64,000 nucleotides of DNA from Pimelobacter simplex (GCF_024662235.1 NZ_CP096276.1:2356001-2420000), one strand, 5' to 3'; shown: positions 26,761 through 36,252, counted from the first letter of the stretch. The notes: generated from the sequence alone by a model not told the origin. Numbers and translations: made by a program.

Positions 26761-27479
26761 CGCCACCGGTGACCGAGGCACCTCAGCTGGTCGTCATCGA
26801 CGCGGCCGAGCAGGTCTGGCGCGTCGGCTTCAAGCCGGAGCCCTGGGCCTGGTCGGGTTGGGAGTGGGCCAGCGCCGATGGCAGGTTCAACGGCCGCTGG
26901 GACGACCGGCAGGGCAACTTCCGCAGCATCTACGCCGGGTCCACTCTCCTGGCTTGCCTGCTCGAGGTCCTCGCTGGGTTCCGGCCTGACCCGACCCTCG
27001 CGCTCGAGCTCGACGACATCGAGGAGGACGACGAGGACGCCGCGATGCACCCGACCGGGCGCGCCGGCGAGATCTCCTACTCCTGGCTCGAGCCGCGGTC
27101 GGCGGCCAGCGCGACGTTGACGGGTCGCTTCTGCGCGGTGACGGCTGCTGAGTCGATCGCCGCGCTGCGCCCGCGGTTCGTCGCCCTGGCGCACCTGCTG
27201 AGCCTGCACGACTTCGATGCGGCCGCGCTCAAGGACGGGCGTCCGCGAGCACTCACCCAGTCGGTGGCTACCTACCTGCATGCCAGCACCGAGCTCGACG
27301 GGGTCACCTTCGCGTCGCGACACGGCGACGATCTCGCGCTGTGGGCGGTGTTCGAGCGTGCCGAGGACCCCGCGATCAGTCGCACCCTCGGCACGGTCGA
27401 GCACCACCCGCTCTCCCCCGAGCATCGGGACCTCCAGGAGGCCCTCCGGATCCTAGGGCTCAGTTGGTCGACCACCTGA
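26757..27479 (+). CDS. RES-domain NAD+ phosphorylase toxin
   Basis: 240 residues from the GTG that overlaps the antitoxin stop. RES-domain features: VWRVGF near the N-terminus, GRFNGRWDD, YAGSTLLACLLEVLAGF and GVTFASRHGDDLALWAVFE. Known RES toxins (MbcT, Res) degrade NAD+ in the cytoplasm and halt growth. The conserved Arg, Tyr and Glu positions of the family appear present. With its antitoxin it could stabilise the element or act in phage defence. Confidence 0.85.
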   Translation: MTPPVTEAPQLVVIDAAEQVWRVGFKPEPWAWSGWEWASADGRFNGRWDDRQGNFRSIYAGSTLLACLLEVLAGFRPDPTLALELDDIEEDDEDAAMHPTGRAGEISYSWLEPRSAASATLTGRFCAVTAAESIAALRPRFVALAHLLSLHDFDAAALKDGRPRALTQSVATYLHASTELDGVTFASRHGDDLALWAVFERAEDPAISRTLGTVEHHPLSPEHRDLQEALRILGLSWSTT

Positions 27480-27516
27480 CGCCGTTCCGCCCTGTGCGGC
27501 GGGTCGACAAGCCACG

Positions 27517-27708
27517 ATGCGAGGCGTGGGACTCTTCGAGCGCAGTGCGGCCGTCAAGGCCAAGAGGATCGGGGCGTGCGCCCGGTATGTCGATGAGGAC
27601 GTGCAGCGCGTCGACCTCAAGGTCATGAGCACCGACGGGGAGTCTGCGCTCATCGACCTCAGTCTCGACCAGACCCCCGAGCTCGTCATCGGCCTGACCA
27701 ACGCGTAG
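27517..27708 (+). CDS. Small hypothetical protein
   Basis: 63 residues. KAKRIGACARYVDEDVQRVDLKV and SALIDLSLDQTPELVIGL suggest a small beta-rich domain. A GTG at 27526 is an equally good start. No family recognised. The following 200 bases (27709-27912) show scattered coding bias in two frames but no intact gene. Confidence 0.45.
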   Translation: MRGVGLFERSAAVKAKRIGACARYVDEDVQRVDLKVMSTDGESALIDLSLDQTPELVIGLTNA

Positions 27709-27912
27709 GGGCCTGTCGGCCCGCGTTGCTGGACCAGGGGGCGGGTCGACCGGATCACCTCGTTCTGCTGGATGGGCTGATGACCCGCTACGAGTACGAC
27801 GATCCCGACTCGATGGATCGCCGCGCCTGCTGGGGCTGCGAGGCGACGAGATCATCGTCTCGGACATGCGCGCGCGCCAACACACTCGGTCTGCGAGCCG
27901 GCTTCCCTGTGG

Positions 27913-28524
27913 TCATGACCTGTTTGCGACGCCGGCGAGGTAGTCACTGCCGACATAGGTGCGCCAGCTGTCGGCAGGATCGAGTCCCTGGCTGGTGAGT
28001 TCGGCGAGGAACTGGCCGGCAGTGAACCTGTCCTCGGTGGGGTGGTCCAGAAGTCGGCGGAAACTGGGGCGGGCCAGTGCCGCGGCGGTGACCTCGAGGT
28101 AATAGAAGGTCCCACCGGGACGGAGGACCCGGGCGACCTCGGTCACGGCATCACGCCAGTTGGTGACGTGGTGGATGATCCCGAAGTCGAAGACGGCGTC
28201 ATAGCTGGAGTCCTCGGCTCCGAGTGCGGCCCGGAGATCGTCGGCGTTGCCCTGCTCGACGCGGACCTGATCGTTGTAGCGGCGCAGCCGGCGGCGGGCT
28301 CGGGTAACCATGGCGGGGTCGAGGTCGACGGCATCGACCGTGGCCGCGCCGAACTGGTCGATGATGAGGTTGGTGCTATAGCCCGATCCACAGCCGATCT
28401 CCAGCGCGTGAGCTCCCCGCGTGCGGCCACCAAGCCGCCGCAGGGTAGGGGTCTCGACGCAGCGCTGGAAGACGCGGTTGGCGGGGCTGTTGACCAGGAA
28501 GGTCTCCGCCTTGTTCATCAACAT
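27913..28524 (-). CDS. Class I SAM-dependent methyltransferase
   Basis: 203 residues. Motif I ALEIGCGSGYSTNLI, acidic loop VDAVDLDPAMV, motif with DAVFDFGIIHHV and post-motif LRPGGTFYYLE: the standard small-molecule methyltransferase fold. The ATG at 28524 lies four bases after the MFS gene stop, so the genes are one operon. Substrate unknown. It lacks the paired cysteines expected of arsenite methyltransferase ArsM. Confidence 0.85.
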   Translation of the reverse strand: MLMNKAETFLVNSPANRVFQRCVETPTLRRLGGRTRGAHALEIGCGSGYSTNLIIDQFGAATVDAVDLDPAMVTRARRRLRRYNDQVRVEQGNADDLRAALGAEDSSYDAVFDFGIIHHVTNWRDAVTEVARVLRPGGTFYYLEVTAAALARPSFRRLLDHPTEDRFTAGQFLAELTSQGLDPADSWRTYVGSDYLAGVANRS

Positions 28525-28528
28525 GGTT

Positions 28529-30079
28529 TCAATGCCCTTCTTCCTCGGGAAAGGTGGTCGCCTCTGGCGAGCGACGGTCATGATCGCTGCCAGCGTTGGG
28601 GTTGCCAGGTAGGAGCAGCCCCGTGAACAGCGCGCTGAGCCCAGCGGTGATCGCCGTCGCGATCAGCACCAGCGACATGCCGTGCTGGTAGGCGGCACTG
28701 GCGCTGGCCGCGAGCGCTGGTTCGTCGAGGCGGGCGGCTGCGGCGATTGCTCCGGCGATGGATTCGCGGGCGGCGGGCGCTGCCTCGGCTGGCAAGCCGG
28801 CGGTGTTCACCCGGTCGGCGTAGCCCCCAGCCAGCAGGCTGCCGAGCATGGCGACGCCGAGAGCACCACCTGTCTCGCGCAGGGTCATGGTGATCGCGGT
28901 ACCGGCCCCGACTTGCTCGGTCGACAGCGCGTCGAGGACCGCGTCCATGGCGGGCGCGAGCGCCAGCCCGATCCCGAGTCCCGCCGTGGCGAGCCAGGCT
29001 GCGACGAACCCGTAGCTGGACTCCAGATCGGTGAGCGCGCCGATTGCCACACCTGCGGCGAGCACGACCAGGCCAGCCGAGACCGGCACTTTGTAGCCGG
29101 CGCGCGCGGCGAGCCGCTCCCCCGCCGGAGCGCCGACGACCAGGCCGCCGATCAGCGGGAGCAGCCGGATCCCGGTACCGAGGGCGTCGTGGCCGGCGAC
29201 GAACTGCAGGTACTGCGGGACGACGAACAACAGTCCGAGCATGCCGAACGTGACCAGGACCCCGGCGATGCTGGCCCACAGGAACTGGGGCCGGGTGAAC
29301 AGGTGCAGGTCGATCATCGGGTCGCGTACCCGCAGCTCCCAGGCCACGAAGCCGGCCAGCACCACCAGCCCGGCACTGATCGCGCCAATCGTGACCGGAT
29401 CGGACCAGCCCTGACCGGGGGCCTCGATTACCCCGTAGACGAGCGAGATGAGCCCGGCCGTGGACAGCACGGCTCCCATTACGTCGGGGCGGCGTGGCAA
29501 CGGGTCGCGCGACTCCGGATGCAGGAGGGCGATCGCGACCGCGCCGATGATCGCGATCGGGACGTTGATGAGGAAGATGGAGCCCCACCTGAAGTGCTCG
29601 AGCAGGTAGCCGCCGATGATCGGTCCGAGCGGGATACCGATCCCGAGCCCCATCACCAGGAGCGAGACCGCCTTGCCGCGTTCGGTCGGACCGAAGAGGG
29701 CGGCGAGGACCGCGAACGCGACCGGCATCATGATGGCAGCGCCCAGCCCCATCACGCCGCGCGCGGCGATCACCAGAGCGGCCGAGCTGGCCCAAGCTGC
29801 ACCGGCCGAGGAGAACCCGAACAGGCAGAGCCCCATCAGGAGCAGTCGTTTGCGGCCGTACCGGTCGCCGAGCGCGCCGCAGGTGAGCATCAGGCCGGCG
29901 AGCACCAGCACGTAGGCGTTGACCATCCATTGCAGGGCGTCGGTGCCGACCTCCAGCTCGGTGGCGATGGTCGGCAGGGCGACGTTCATGATGGTGATGT
30001 CGAAGCCTAGAGTGAGCACTGCCAGGCCGAGGGCGGCCAGTGCCCACCAGCGCCGCGGATCTCCGTACCCAGTCGTCAT
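28529..30079 (-). CDS. MFS exporter of the DHA2 (EmrB/QacA) family, 14 helices
   Basis: 516 residues. Motif A as GDRYGRKRLLLMG after helix 2, motif D1/C-type stretches LDITIMNVALP-like (FDITIMNVALPTIATEL) and GGYLLEHFRWGSIFLINVPI, with 14 hydrophobic segments. This is a proton-driven drug exporter. It lies 33 bases downstream of the MMPL gene on the same strand and shares the promoter region facing the CmtR-like regulator. Confidence 0.9.
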   Translation of the reverse strand: MTTGYGDPRRWWALAALGLAVLTLGFDITIMNVALPTIATELEVGTDALQWMVNAYVLVLAGLMLTCGALGDRYGRKRLLLMGLCLFGFSSAGAAWASSAALVIAARGVMGLGAAIMMPVAFAVLAALFGPTERGKAVSLLVMGLGIGIPLGPIIGGYLLEHFRWGSIFLINVPIAIIGAVAIALLHPESRDPLPRRPDVMGAVLSTAGLISLVYGVIEAPGQGWSDPVTIGAISAGLVVLAGFVAWELRVRDPMIDLHLFTRPQFLWASIAGVLVTFGMLGLLFVVPQYLQFVAGHDALGTGIRLLPLIGGLVVGAPAGERLAARAGYKVPVSAGLVVLAAGVAIGALTDLESSYGFVAAWLATAGLGIGLALAPAMDAVLDALSTEQVGAGTAITMTLRETGGALGVAMLGSLLAGGYADRVNTAGLPAEAAPAARESIAGAIAAAARLDEPALAASASAAYQHGMSLVLIATAITAGLSALFTGLLLPGNPNAGSDHDRRSPEATTFPEEEGH

Positions 30080-30112
30080 GGTGATGCTTCTCCCTTGGTG
30101 TGGCCGGATGGG

Positions 30113-32362
30113 TCAGTCGGTGAGCCCCAGCCGTTTGTGCAGGCGCCGCAGCGGCGCGGGTGCCCACCAGTTGGCCTCGCCGGCCAGCCGCATAATCGCG
30201 GGGACGAGCAGGCCGCGCACGATCGTGGCGTCGAGGACGACAGCGAGGGTCAGCCCCACACCGATCACCTTCAAGGCGGTGAGGTTCGAGGCCGCGAGCG
30301 CCAAGAAGACGGTGACCAGGATCGCGGCGGCGGCGGTGATCAGTCCGCCGGTGCGCTGAAGCCCTTGAGCGACCGCTTCGGCGGTCGTAGCGCCGGTGAG
30401 GTGGGCCTCGGTGATCCGGGACAGCAGGAAGACCTCGTAGTCCATCGACAGGCCAAAGGCGATGCAGAACACCAGCACCGGCAGTGTGGTTTCCAGGGTG
30501 CCGGTCGGAGTGAAGTCACCGACCAGCCAACGCAGGTGACCTTCCTGGAACACGTAGACCAGGGCTCCGAAGGTGGCGCTGAGGCTGAGCAGGTTGGTCA
30601 CGATCGCCTTGACCGGGATCAGCAGCGATCCTGTGAACAGGAACAGCAGGACGAAGGTGGACAGGGCGATCACTCCCAGCGCCCACGGCAACCGGTCGGC
30701 GATGGTGTCGGTGGCATCGACCAGGGTGGCTGCGGAGCCGCCGACCAGCACCGGGCCGGGTGCGGGTTGTTCGCGGATGTCGCGCACGACGCTGCGGGCA
30801 TCGGCGGGGTCCGCGGCCGACGGGGTAACGGCCAGCCAGGTTCCAGCTGCGGAGGTATCGCCGGCATCGTTGGCTTGCTCGCCGGTTGTCTCGGTCGTTT
30901 GCCCGTCGACGTGGCGGCCTGCGACGGAGTCCACCGAGGTGACCCCGGGCAGAGTTGAGAGCCGGGCGGCGTACTCGTCCAGCTCGGCGACCGGGGTCGC
31001 GTCGCGTCCGGGCAGGACCACGGTGATCGGGTCGTCTGCCGCTGCGGGGAAGTCCCATGCCAGCCGTTCCGCGGTGTCGGCCACGGGATTGTCGGCCGGG
31101 AGTGTCCTGTGGTCCAGGAGCCCGAATCGCACACCCGCGAACGGCAGCACTAGCAGGATGAGCACCGCGCTGACCGAGACGAGGACCGGTACGGGACGGC
31201 GCATGACCAGGGCGGCGATGCGGTGCCACATCAGACGGTCGTCCCCCAGCCGGGCGCGGCGACGGGTGATCCGCCGGCGGATCGGCGCGAACAGGTCAGC
31301 CCGGTCGAGCCGGTGCCCCACCTGAGCCAACATCGCTGGCACAAGGACCACCGCAGTGAGAGCGGCCAACGCGGTGACTGCGATCCCCGCGAAGCCCAGC
31401 GATCGCAAGAAGGGCATCGGGAACAGCAACAGCGCAGACAGTGAGAGCGCCACCGTCACTGCGGAGAACACGACGGTGCGACCAGCGGTGCGCACCGCGA
31501 TGACCACCGCATCCTCAACCGAGCGCCCGGCGCGGCGCTCCTCGCGGAACCGGGTGACCAGGAACAGGCTGTAGTCCACCGCCAGCCCGAACCCGAGCGC
31601 TGTGGTGAGGTTCAGCGCGTACGTCGACATCGTGGTGAGCTCGGCCAGCAGACCCAGCATCGCCAGCGTCCCGACCACCGCACCGGCCCCCACCAACAGC
31701 GGCAGGCCGGCCGCGATCGCCGAGCCGAAGACCAGCAGCAGCACGAGCAGGGTGATCGGCAAGGTCACCATCTCCGCGGAGATCAAGTCGCTCTCGGCCT
31801 GTTCGTCGACCGCCAACCCCACCGCGGCGGGTCCAGTGGCACCCACCTCCAAAGCACCGGAGTCCTGCTCGATGTCGTCAATGATCCTCGTCGCGGCTTC
31901 CTGAGCGGCATGCTCGCCGCCGGTCAGCTGTACCGCGATGAGCGCGGATCGGCGGTCGTCGGCACGCAGCGACGGGTCCGGAGTCTCCCAATATGACTGC
32001 AGCCCGCCCACGCCGGGTGTTTCGCTCAGCTGTGCGGTGAGCTCGCGGCCCCTTTCCACGGCTTGCGGTGAGTCGACGGTGCCGGTGACCGCCTCGGCGA
32101 TCAGGACCAAGTTCGCCGGCCCGCCTGGGAAGTCCTGGGTCAGTGCCTCGGCCGCTCGTTGCGATTCAGCCGAGGGATCCAGGTAGGCACCCGAGGTCAG
32201 CTTGTCGCCGGCGTCGCGCCCGACCACGCCCGCCACGATCATGAGCAGCAGCGCCACCACCAGCACCAGTCCCCGGCGGCGCAGCAGCAACCGCAGAAGG
32301 GGGCCCGCCTTCTTCTCCGGCCCGCGTGTCCCGCTTAGCGCGTGGTGCGCCGTCGTCGCCAT
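30113..32362 (-). CDS. MMPL-type RND transporter
   Basis: 749 residues. Two repeats, each with one helix, a large periplasmic-type loop and five helices. Signatures: LNLTTALGFGLAVDYSLFLVTRFREE and CIAFGLSMDYEVFLLSRI, the proton-relay Asp-Tyr pairs of MMPL proteins. The ATG at 32362 has GGAGG seven bases upstream; an upstream in-frame extension to 32446 would run into the regulator gene. It is probably an exporter of lipid or drug, first gene of a three-gene minus-strand operon. Confidence 0.9.
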   Translation of the reverse strand: MATTAHHALSGTRGPEKKAGPLLRLLLRRRGLVLVVALLLMIVAGVVGRDAGDKLTSGAYLDPSAESQRAAEALTQDFPGGPANLVLIAEAVTGTVDSPQAVERGRELTAQLSETPGVGGLQSYWETPDPSLRADDRRSALIAVQLTGGEHAAQEAATRIIDDIEQDSGALEVGATGPAAVGLAVDEQAESDLISAEMVTLPITLLVLLLVFGSAIAAGLPLLVGAGAVVGTLAMLGLLAELTTMSTYALNLTTALGFGLAVDYSLFLVTRFREERRAGRSVEDAVVIAVRTAGRTVVFSAVTVALSLSALLLFPMPFLRSLGFAGIAVTALAALTAVVLVPAMLAQVGHRLDRADLFAPIRRRITRRRARLGDDRLMWHRIAALVMRRPVPVLVSVSAVLILLVLPFAGVRFGLLDHRTLPADNPVADTAERLAWDFPAAADDPITVVLPGRDATPVAELDEYAARLSTLPGVTSVDSVAGRHVDGQTTETTGEQANDAGDTSAAGTWLAVTPSAADPADARSVVRDIREQPAPGPVLVGGSAATLVDATDTIADRLPWALGVIALSTFVLLFLFTGSLLIPVKAIVTNLLSLSATFGALVYVFQEGHLRWLVGDFTPTGTLETTLPVLVFCIAFGLSMDYEVFLLSRITEAHLTGATTAEAVAQGLQRTGGLITAAAAILVTVFLALAASNLTALKVIGVGLTLAVVLDATIVRGLLVPAIMRLAGEANWWAPAPLRRLHKRLGLTD

Positions 32363-32381
32363 GTGGAATCCTCCGAGTTCG

Positions 32382-32396
32382 GCCGCTATAAGCGGC
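32382..32396. promoter_or_regulatory. Palindrome between divergent MMPL and regulator genes
   Basis: GCCGCT-ATA-AGCGGC, a perfect 6-base inverted repeat with a 3-base centre, in the 71-base gap between the MMPL start and the regulator start. It is a good candidate operator for the ArsR-type protein, but a second AT-rich segment (ATCAATAGTCGGGACGCTAT) nearer the regulator is also possible. Confidence 0.45.
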
Positions 32397-32433
32397 ATTG
32401 GACGATCAATAGTCGGGACGCTATCATCGGCAT

Positions 32434-32823
32434 ATGACAATGACAACGGATTCCGCCGACATGGCGTTGCGCCGCGGCGCTGCGCTGTTCCACGGCCTCG
32501 CGGACCGCAACCGGCTGGCGATCGTGCGTCAACTCGTCGCTGGCGAGCGTCGAGTAGTGGACCTCACCGATTCACTGGGGCTGGCACAGGGCACGGTTTC
32601 CGGGCATCTGGCCTGCCTACGCGACTGCGGTCTGGTGGTCGGTAGACCAGAGGGCCGACAGATGTTCTACTCCATCGCCCATCCCGAGCTGATGGCACTG
32701 ATCGGCGCCGCTGAGGAACTGTTGGCTCTCACCGGTGACGCTGTAGAGCTCTGCCCGAGCTACGGGCCTGACGCCCCTCATGCCGAGACCACACTCATCA
32801 CCACGAAGGACGTAGCACCGTGA
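32434..32823 (+). CDS. cmtR: ArsR-family metal sensor, CmtR-like
   Basis: 129 residues. Winged helix with ALFHGLADRNRLAIVRQLVAG, recognition helix region LGLAQGTVSGHLACLRDCGLVVG. The LACLRDC pair matches the two recognition-helix cysteines of Mycobacterium CmtR (LSCLRGC), and a later Cys in VELCPSYG matches its C-terminal ligand. CmtR senses cadmium and lead. The stop overlaps the GTG of the metal ATPase gene. It probably represses both its own operon and the divergent exporter operon until metal binds. Confidence 0.85.
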   Translation: MTMTTDSADMALRRGAALFHGLADRNRLAIVRQLVAGERRVVDLTDSLGLAQGTVSGHLACLRDCGLVVGRPEGRQMFYSIAHPELMALIGAAEELLALTGDAVELCPSYGPDAPHAETTLITTKDVAP

Positions 32824-34787
32824 CCGACGCCTGCGGCTGCGGCCACGACGAACCCACCAACAGCGGCGAGCTCGAGGACAGCGAGCCCGAGAAGCTCTGG
32901 GAGATCAGCGAGCTGCGGTTCGCCGCCCTCGCCGGCCTGTTCCTGATCACCGGATTCATCGGCGACCTCAACAATGCCTCGGCGTCAGTGGTGACTGGCT
33001 TGAACGCGGTCGGACTGGCACTGGGCGCGTGGACCTTCGTGCCCAACACCCTGAAGCGGCTCGCCAAGGGCAAGATCGGTGTGGGCACCCTGATGACGAT
33101 CGCCGCTGTCGGGGCAGTCACTCTGGGCGAGGTCGCCGAAGCCGCCATGCTGGCCTTCCTCTACTCGATCAGCGAGGGTTTGGAGGAGTACGCCGTCGCC
33201 CGCACCCGCCGTGGCTTGCGCGCGCTCCTGGCCCTCGTCCCGGCCGAGGCCACCGTCCTGCGCGACGGAGCCCAGGTCACCATTGCCCCTGCACAGCTGG
33301 CACTGGGTGACCTGCTCCTGGTTCGACCCGGCGAACGGGTCGCCACTGACGGTGTCATCCGCGCTGGCCGAACCGCCCTGGACGTATCGGCTCTCACCGG
33401 GGAGTCCGTACCGGTCGAGGCCGGTCCCGGCGACACCGTGTACGCCGGCTCGATCAACGGCAACGGGGTGCTCGAGGTCGAGGTCAACACCACGGCCGAG
33501 GACAACTCCCTGTCCCGGATCGTCTCGATCGTCGAGGCCGAGCAGTCCCGCAAGGGTGACGCCCAGCGGCTCGCCGACCGGATCGCCAAACCCCTGGTGC
33601 CCGGCATCATGGTCCTCGCCGCCATCATCGCGATCGTCGGCAGCCTTCTCGACCACCCCGCAACCTGGATCGAACGCGCCCTGGTTGTCCTGGTCGCAGC
33701 ATCCCCGTGTGCACTGGCGATCTCCGTGCCGGTCACCGTGGTCGCCGCCATCGGTGCCGCCAGCCGCATCGGTGCCCTGGTCAAGGGCGGCGCCGCACTT
33801 GAGGCCCTCGGCCGGATCCGTGCCGTCGCGCTGGACAAGACCGGCACCCTGACCCGCAACCAACCGGCTGTCGTTGAGGTCGCCACCGCTCCCGGCAAGA
33901 CGCGCGAGCACGTCCTCGATATCGCAGCTGCCCTGGAGGCACGCAGTGAACACCCCCTGGCCCGCGCCATCCTCGCCGCGGTGCCCGACCACCGCGACGC
34001 CGATGGCGTCGAGGCCGTCACCGGAGCCGGCATCACCGGGACGATCGACGGCCGACCGGCCCGACTCGGCCGACCGGGCTGGATCCACCCCGGCGAGCTC
34101 GCCGCACCGGTGACGGGGATGCAGGAGGCCGGCGCCACCGCAGTGCTGGTGGAGTACGACGGGGTGGTGATCGGTGCCGTCGCCGTCCGCGACGACCTGC
34201 GCCCTGAGGCCGCCGAGGTGGTCGCCCGGCTCCGGGCCGGCGGCTACCAGGTCGCGATGCTCACCGGCGACAACGAGCGCACCGCGGCCGCCCTGGCCGC
34301 CCAGGCCGGCATCACCGACGTCCACGCCGAGCTTCGGCCCGAGGACAAGTCCGCGATCATCCACCGCCTCCGGGAGACCCGGCAGACCGCGATGGTTGGC
34401 GACGGCGTCAACGACGCCCCTGCGCTGGCCACCGCAGACGTCGGGATCGCGATGGGCGCCATGGGCAGCGATGTGGCCATCGAGACCGCCGACGTCGCCC
34501 TTATGGGCGAGGACCTGCGCCACCTGCCCCACACCCTGGACCACGCACGCCGGGCCCGGGCCATCATGCTGCAGAACGTCGGACTCTCCCTGGGCCTGAT
34601 CACCATCCTGATCCCGCTCGCCGCCCTCGGCGTACTCGGCCTGGCAGCAGTGGTCCTGGTCCACGAGATCGCCGAGATCTTCGTGATCGGCAACGGCGTG
34701 CGGGCCGGCCGCGCCCGCCCGCTTCCCCCGGCCCCAACGGCCACGCCCTCGGCGGATGCGGTACCCGAACAGGCCGAGGCCCGGTGA
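32820..34787 (+). CDS. Heavy-metal P1B-type ATPase (CtpG/CadA-like)
   Basis: 655 residues. Short N-terminal CGCGHDEP tail instead of a full metal-binding domain; actuator motif ALTGESVPVEAGP; metal motif SPCALAISVPV in the membrane (SPC rather than CPC); phosphorylation site ALDKTGTLT; nucleotide-domain HP motif SEHPLARAIL; hinge GDGVNDAPALA; last-helix motif HEIAEIFVIGNGVRAG. It exports a divalent metal using ATP. Pairing with a CmtR-like sensor suggests cadmium, lead or zinc; the SPC motif leaves cobalt open. Confidence 0.92.
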   Translation: MTDACGCGHDEPTNSGELEDSEPEKLWEISELRFAALAGLFLITGFIGDLNNASASVVTGLNAVGLALGAWTFVPNTLKRLAKGKIGVGTLMTIAAVGAVTLGEVAEAAMLAFLYSISEGLEEYAVARTRRGLRALLALVPAEATVLRDGAQVTIAPAQLALGDLLLVRPGERVATDGVIRAGRTALDVSALTGESVPVEAGPGDTVYAGSINGNGVLEVEVNTTAEDNSLSRIVSIVEAEQSRKGDAQRLADRIAKPLVPGIMVLAAIIAIVGSLLDHPATWIERALVVLVAASPCALAISVPVTVVAAIGAASRIGALVKGGAALEALGRIRAVALDKTGTLTRNQPAVVEVATAPGKTREHVLDIAAALEARSEHPLARAILAAVPDHRDADGVEAVTGAGITGTIDGRPARLGRPGWIHPGELAAPVTGMQEAGATAVLVEYDGVVIGAVAVRDDLRPEAAEVVARLRAGGYQVAMLTGDNERTAAALAAQAGITDVHAELRPEDKSAIIHRLRETRQTAMVGDGVNDAPALATADVGIAMGAMGSDVAIETADVALMGEDLRHLPHTLDHARRARAIMLQNVGLSLGLITILIPLAALGVLGLAAVVLVHEIAEIFVIGNGVRAGRARPLPPAPTATPSADAVPEQAEAR

Positions 34788-35326
34788 CCGGCCGTCCCAG
34801 CAAGGCTGCGCCAACCGTCCGAAGGGCGCGCGTCGCGGTGCTGCTCATCGCCCTGGCGATTGCCGGGATCGATCTGGCAGCCAAGGCCGCATCCGAGGCC
34901 CGACTCGCCGACTCCACGGTCGACCTCGGTCTGATTCAACTGCAGCTGGCCTACAACCCTGGTGTGGCGTTCAGCATGGGCGACAAGCTTCCTGCTGGCG
35001 TGATCGTGGCCATGACTGCAGCCATCTCCGTTGGATTCGTTGCCTACGCCTGGCACCGGGCTCCTCGAGCAGGATGGATCGAGCGGATCGCCGGAGGTGC
35101 CGTGATCGGCGGCGCGGTCGCGAACGTGATCGACCGCGCCCGCGACGGCGTGGTCACCGACTACCTCCACACCGGCTGGTGGCCCACCTTCAACCTCGCC
35201 GACACCTTCCTGGTCACCGGATGCATCGTGATCGCACTGGTCCACGTTCGTCATGAACCGGCCACGAGCAACCCGGTGACCGCGCAGGAAGATCCAGCCT
35301 CCCCGACGATCGCCAACGAACCGTGA
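34784..35326 (+). CDS. lspA: Signal peptidase II (LspA), resistance-island type
   Basis: 180 residues, four membrane helices. The two catalytic aspartates are in GGAVANVIDRARDGVVTDYL and FNLADTFLVTG, with the conserved N-P-G-V-A-F-S loop earlier. LspA cleaves prolipoprotein signal peptides. Extra lspA copies often travel with metal-efflux genes on mobile elements. The GTG overlaps the ATPase stop. Its link to metal resistance is known by association only. Confidence 0.9.
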   Translation: MTGRPSKAAPTVRRARVAVLLIALAIAGIDLAAKAASEARLADSTVDLGLIQLQLAYNPGVAFSMGDKLPAGVIVAMTAAISVGFVAYAWHRAPRAGWIERIAGGAVIGGAVANVIDRARDGVVTDYLHTGWWPTFNLADTFLVTGCIVIALVHVRHEPATSNPVTAQEDPASPTIANEP

Positions 35327-35395
35327 CCTGCGCCCGATGACACCCGAGAAGCTCCGCTTAGCGCCCGCCGCAGACGCCCGAGAGGAGCCATGTAA

Positions 35396-35986
35396 GTGAT
35401 CACCTCCGGGTTGCAGGCGATCGGGCTGTTCCTGGTCACCAACATCGACGACATCATCGTGCTGTCCCTGTTCTTCGCCCGCGGAGCCGGGCAGCGAGGC
35501 ACCACGACAAAGATCGTCGTCGGGCAGTATCTCGGCTTCGGCGGCATCCTCCTCGCCTCGCTCGCAGTGACCTTCGGAGCTGACCTGTTCCTTCCCGACG
35601 ACGCCATCCCGTACTTCGGTCTGATCCCCCTGGCACTGGGAGCATTCGCTGCCTGGCAGGTGTGGCGCAACGGTCACGATGACGACGACAGCGGCGCCAA
35701 CAAGCCGATCAGCGCACTCACCGTGGCCGCAGTCACCTTCGCCAACGGTGGCGACAACATCGGGGTCTACACCCCTGTCTTTCTTGCCGTCGGCACCGGC
35801 GCCCTCGTGGCCTACTGCGCAGTGTTCTTGGCCCTGGTCGTCGGTCTCGTCCTTGCCGCCAAGTTCGTGACGACCCGCGAGCCCATCGCAGAGGCGCTGG
35901 AACGTTGGGAGCACATCTTGTTCCCACTCGTTCTCATCGTGCTCGGCCTCGTCATCTTGAACGAGGGTGGAGCGTTCGGCCTCTGA
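35396..35986 (+). CDS. cadD: CadD-family cadmium resistance transporter
   Basis: 196 residues. Five or six hydrophobic segments with the LysE/CadD-like signatures LFLVTNIDDIIVLSLFFA and VTFANGGDNIGVYTPVF. CadD proteins give resistance to cadmium. The GTG start follows a GAGGAG site. It completes the metal operon begun by the CmtR-like gene. Confidence 0.9.
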   Translation: MITSGLQAIGLFLVTNIDDIIVLSLFFARGAGQRGTTTKIVVGQYLGFGGILLASLAVTFGADLFLPDDAIPYFGLIPLALGAFAAWQVWRNGHDDDDSGANKPISALTVAAVTFANGGDNIGVYTPVFLAVGTGALVAYCAVFLALVVGLVLAAKFVTTREPIAEALERWEHILFPLVLIVLGLVILNEGGAFGL

Positions 35987-36126
35987 TCAACAGTGAGCCA
36001 CCCCGGACCTGCTCAGCTCGCAGGTACTTCGCGCCGCTCCATCCGCCGTTGGTGACGCGGCTCAAGTAGCGGACGTTCAGTCGGTCCAGCATCGTCCGTT
36101 CGGTGTGAGCGCCAGGCATGGTCGAC

Positions 36127-36252
36127 TCACTCGGTGCGCGGTGCGTCGGCCCAGGTGAGCAGGTCGGGTGCAGCGTCCAGGACGCGCTCGACGCTCACGG
36201 TCCACGTCCAGTCGACGCGGACGGCCGGCGGCTCGATGGTCACGGTGAACAT
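36127..36252 (-). CDS. Very small hypothetical protein, 41 residues
   Basis: ATG at 36252 with GGAGGA eight bases upstream. Reads TVTIEPPAVRVDWTWTVSVE and ends at 36127. Coding bias and ribosome site are good for so short a frame. It is the last gene, 92 bases downstream of the dprA-like gene, and may be co-transcribed with it. The remaining gap 35987-36126 shows no gene. Confidence 0.45.
   Translation of the reverse strand: MFTVTIEPPAVRVDWTWTVSVERVLDAAPDLLTWADAPRTE

Noticed and set aside
27709..27912. Possible gene remnant (frame with DEIIVSDMRARQHTRS)
   Set aside because: No start, ribosome site or sustained coding bias; too little to support a call.
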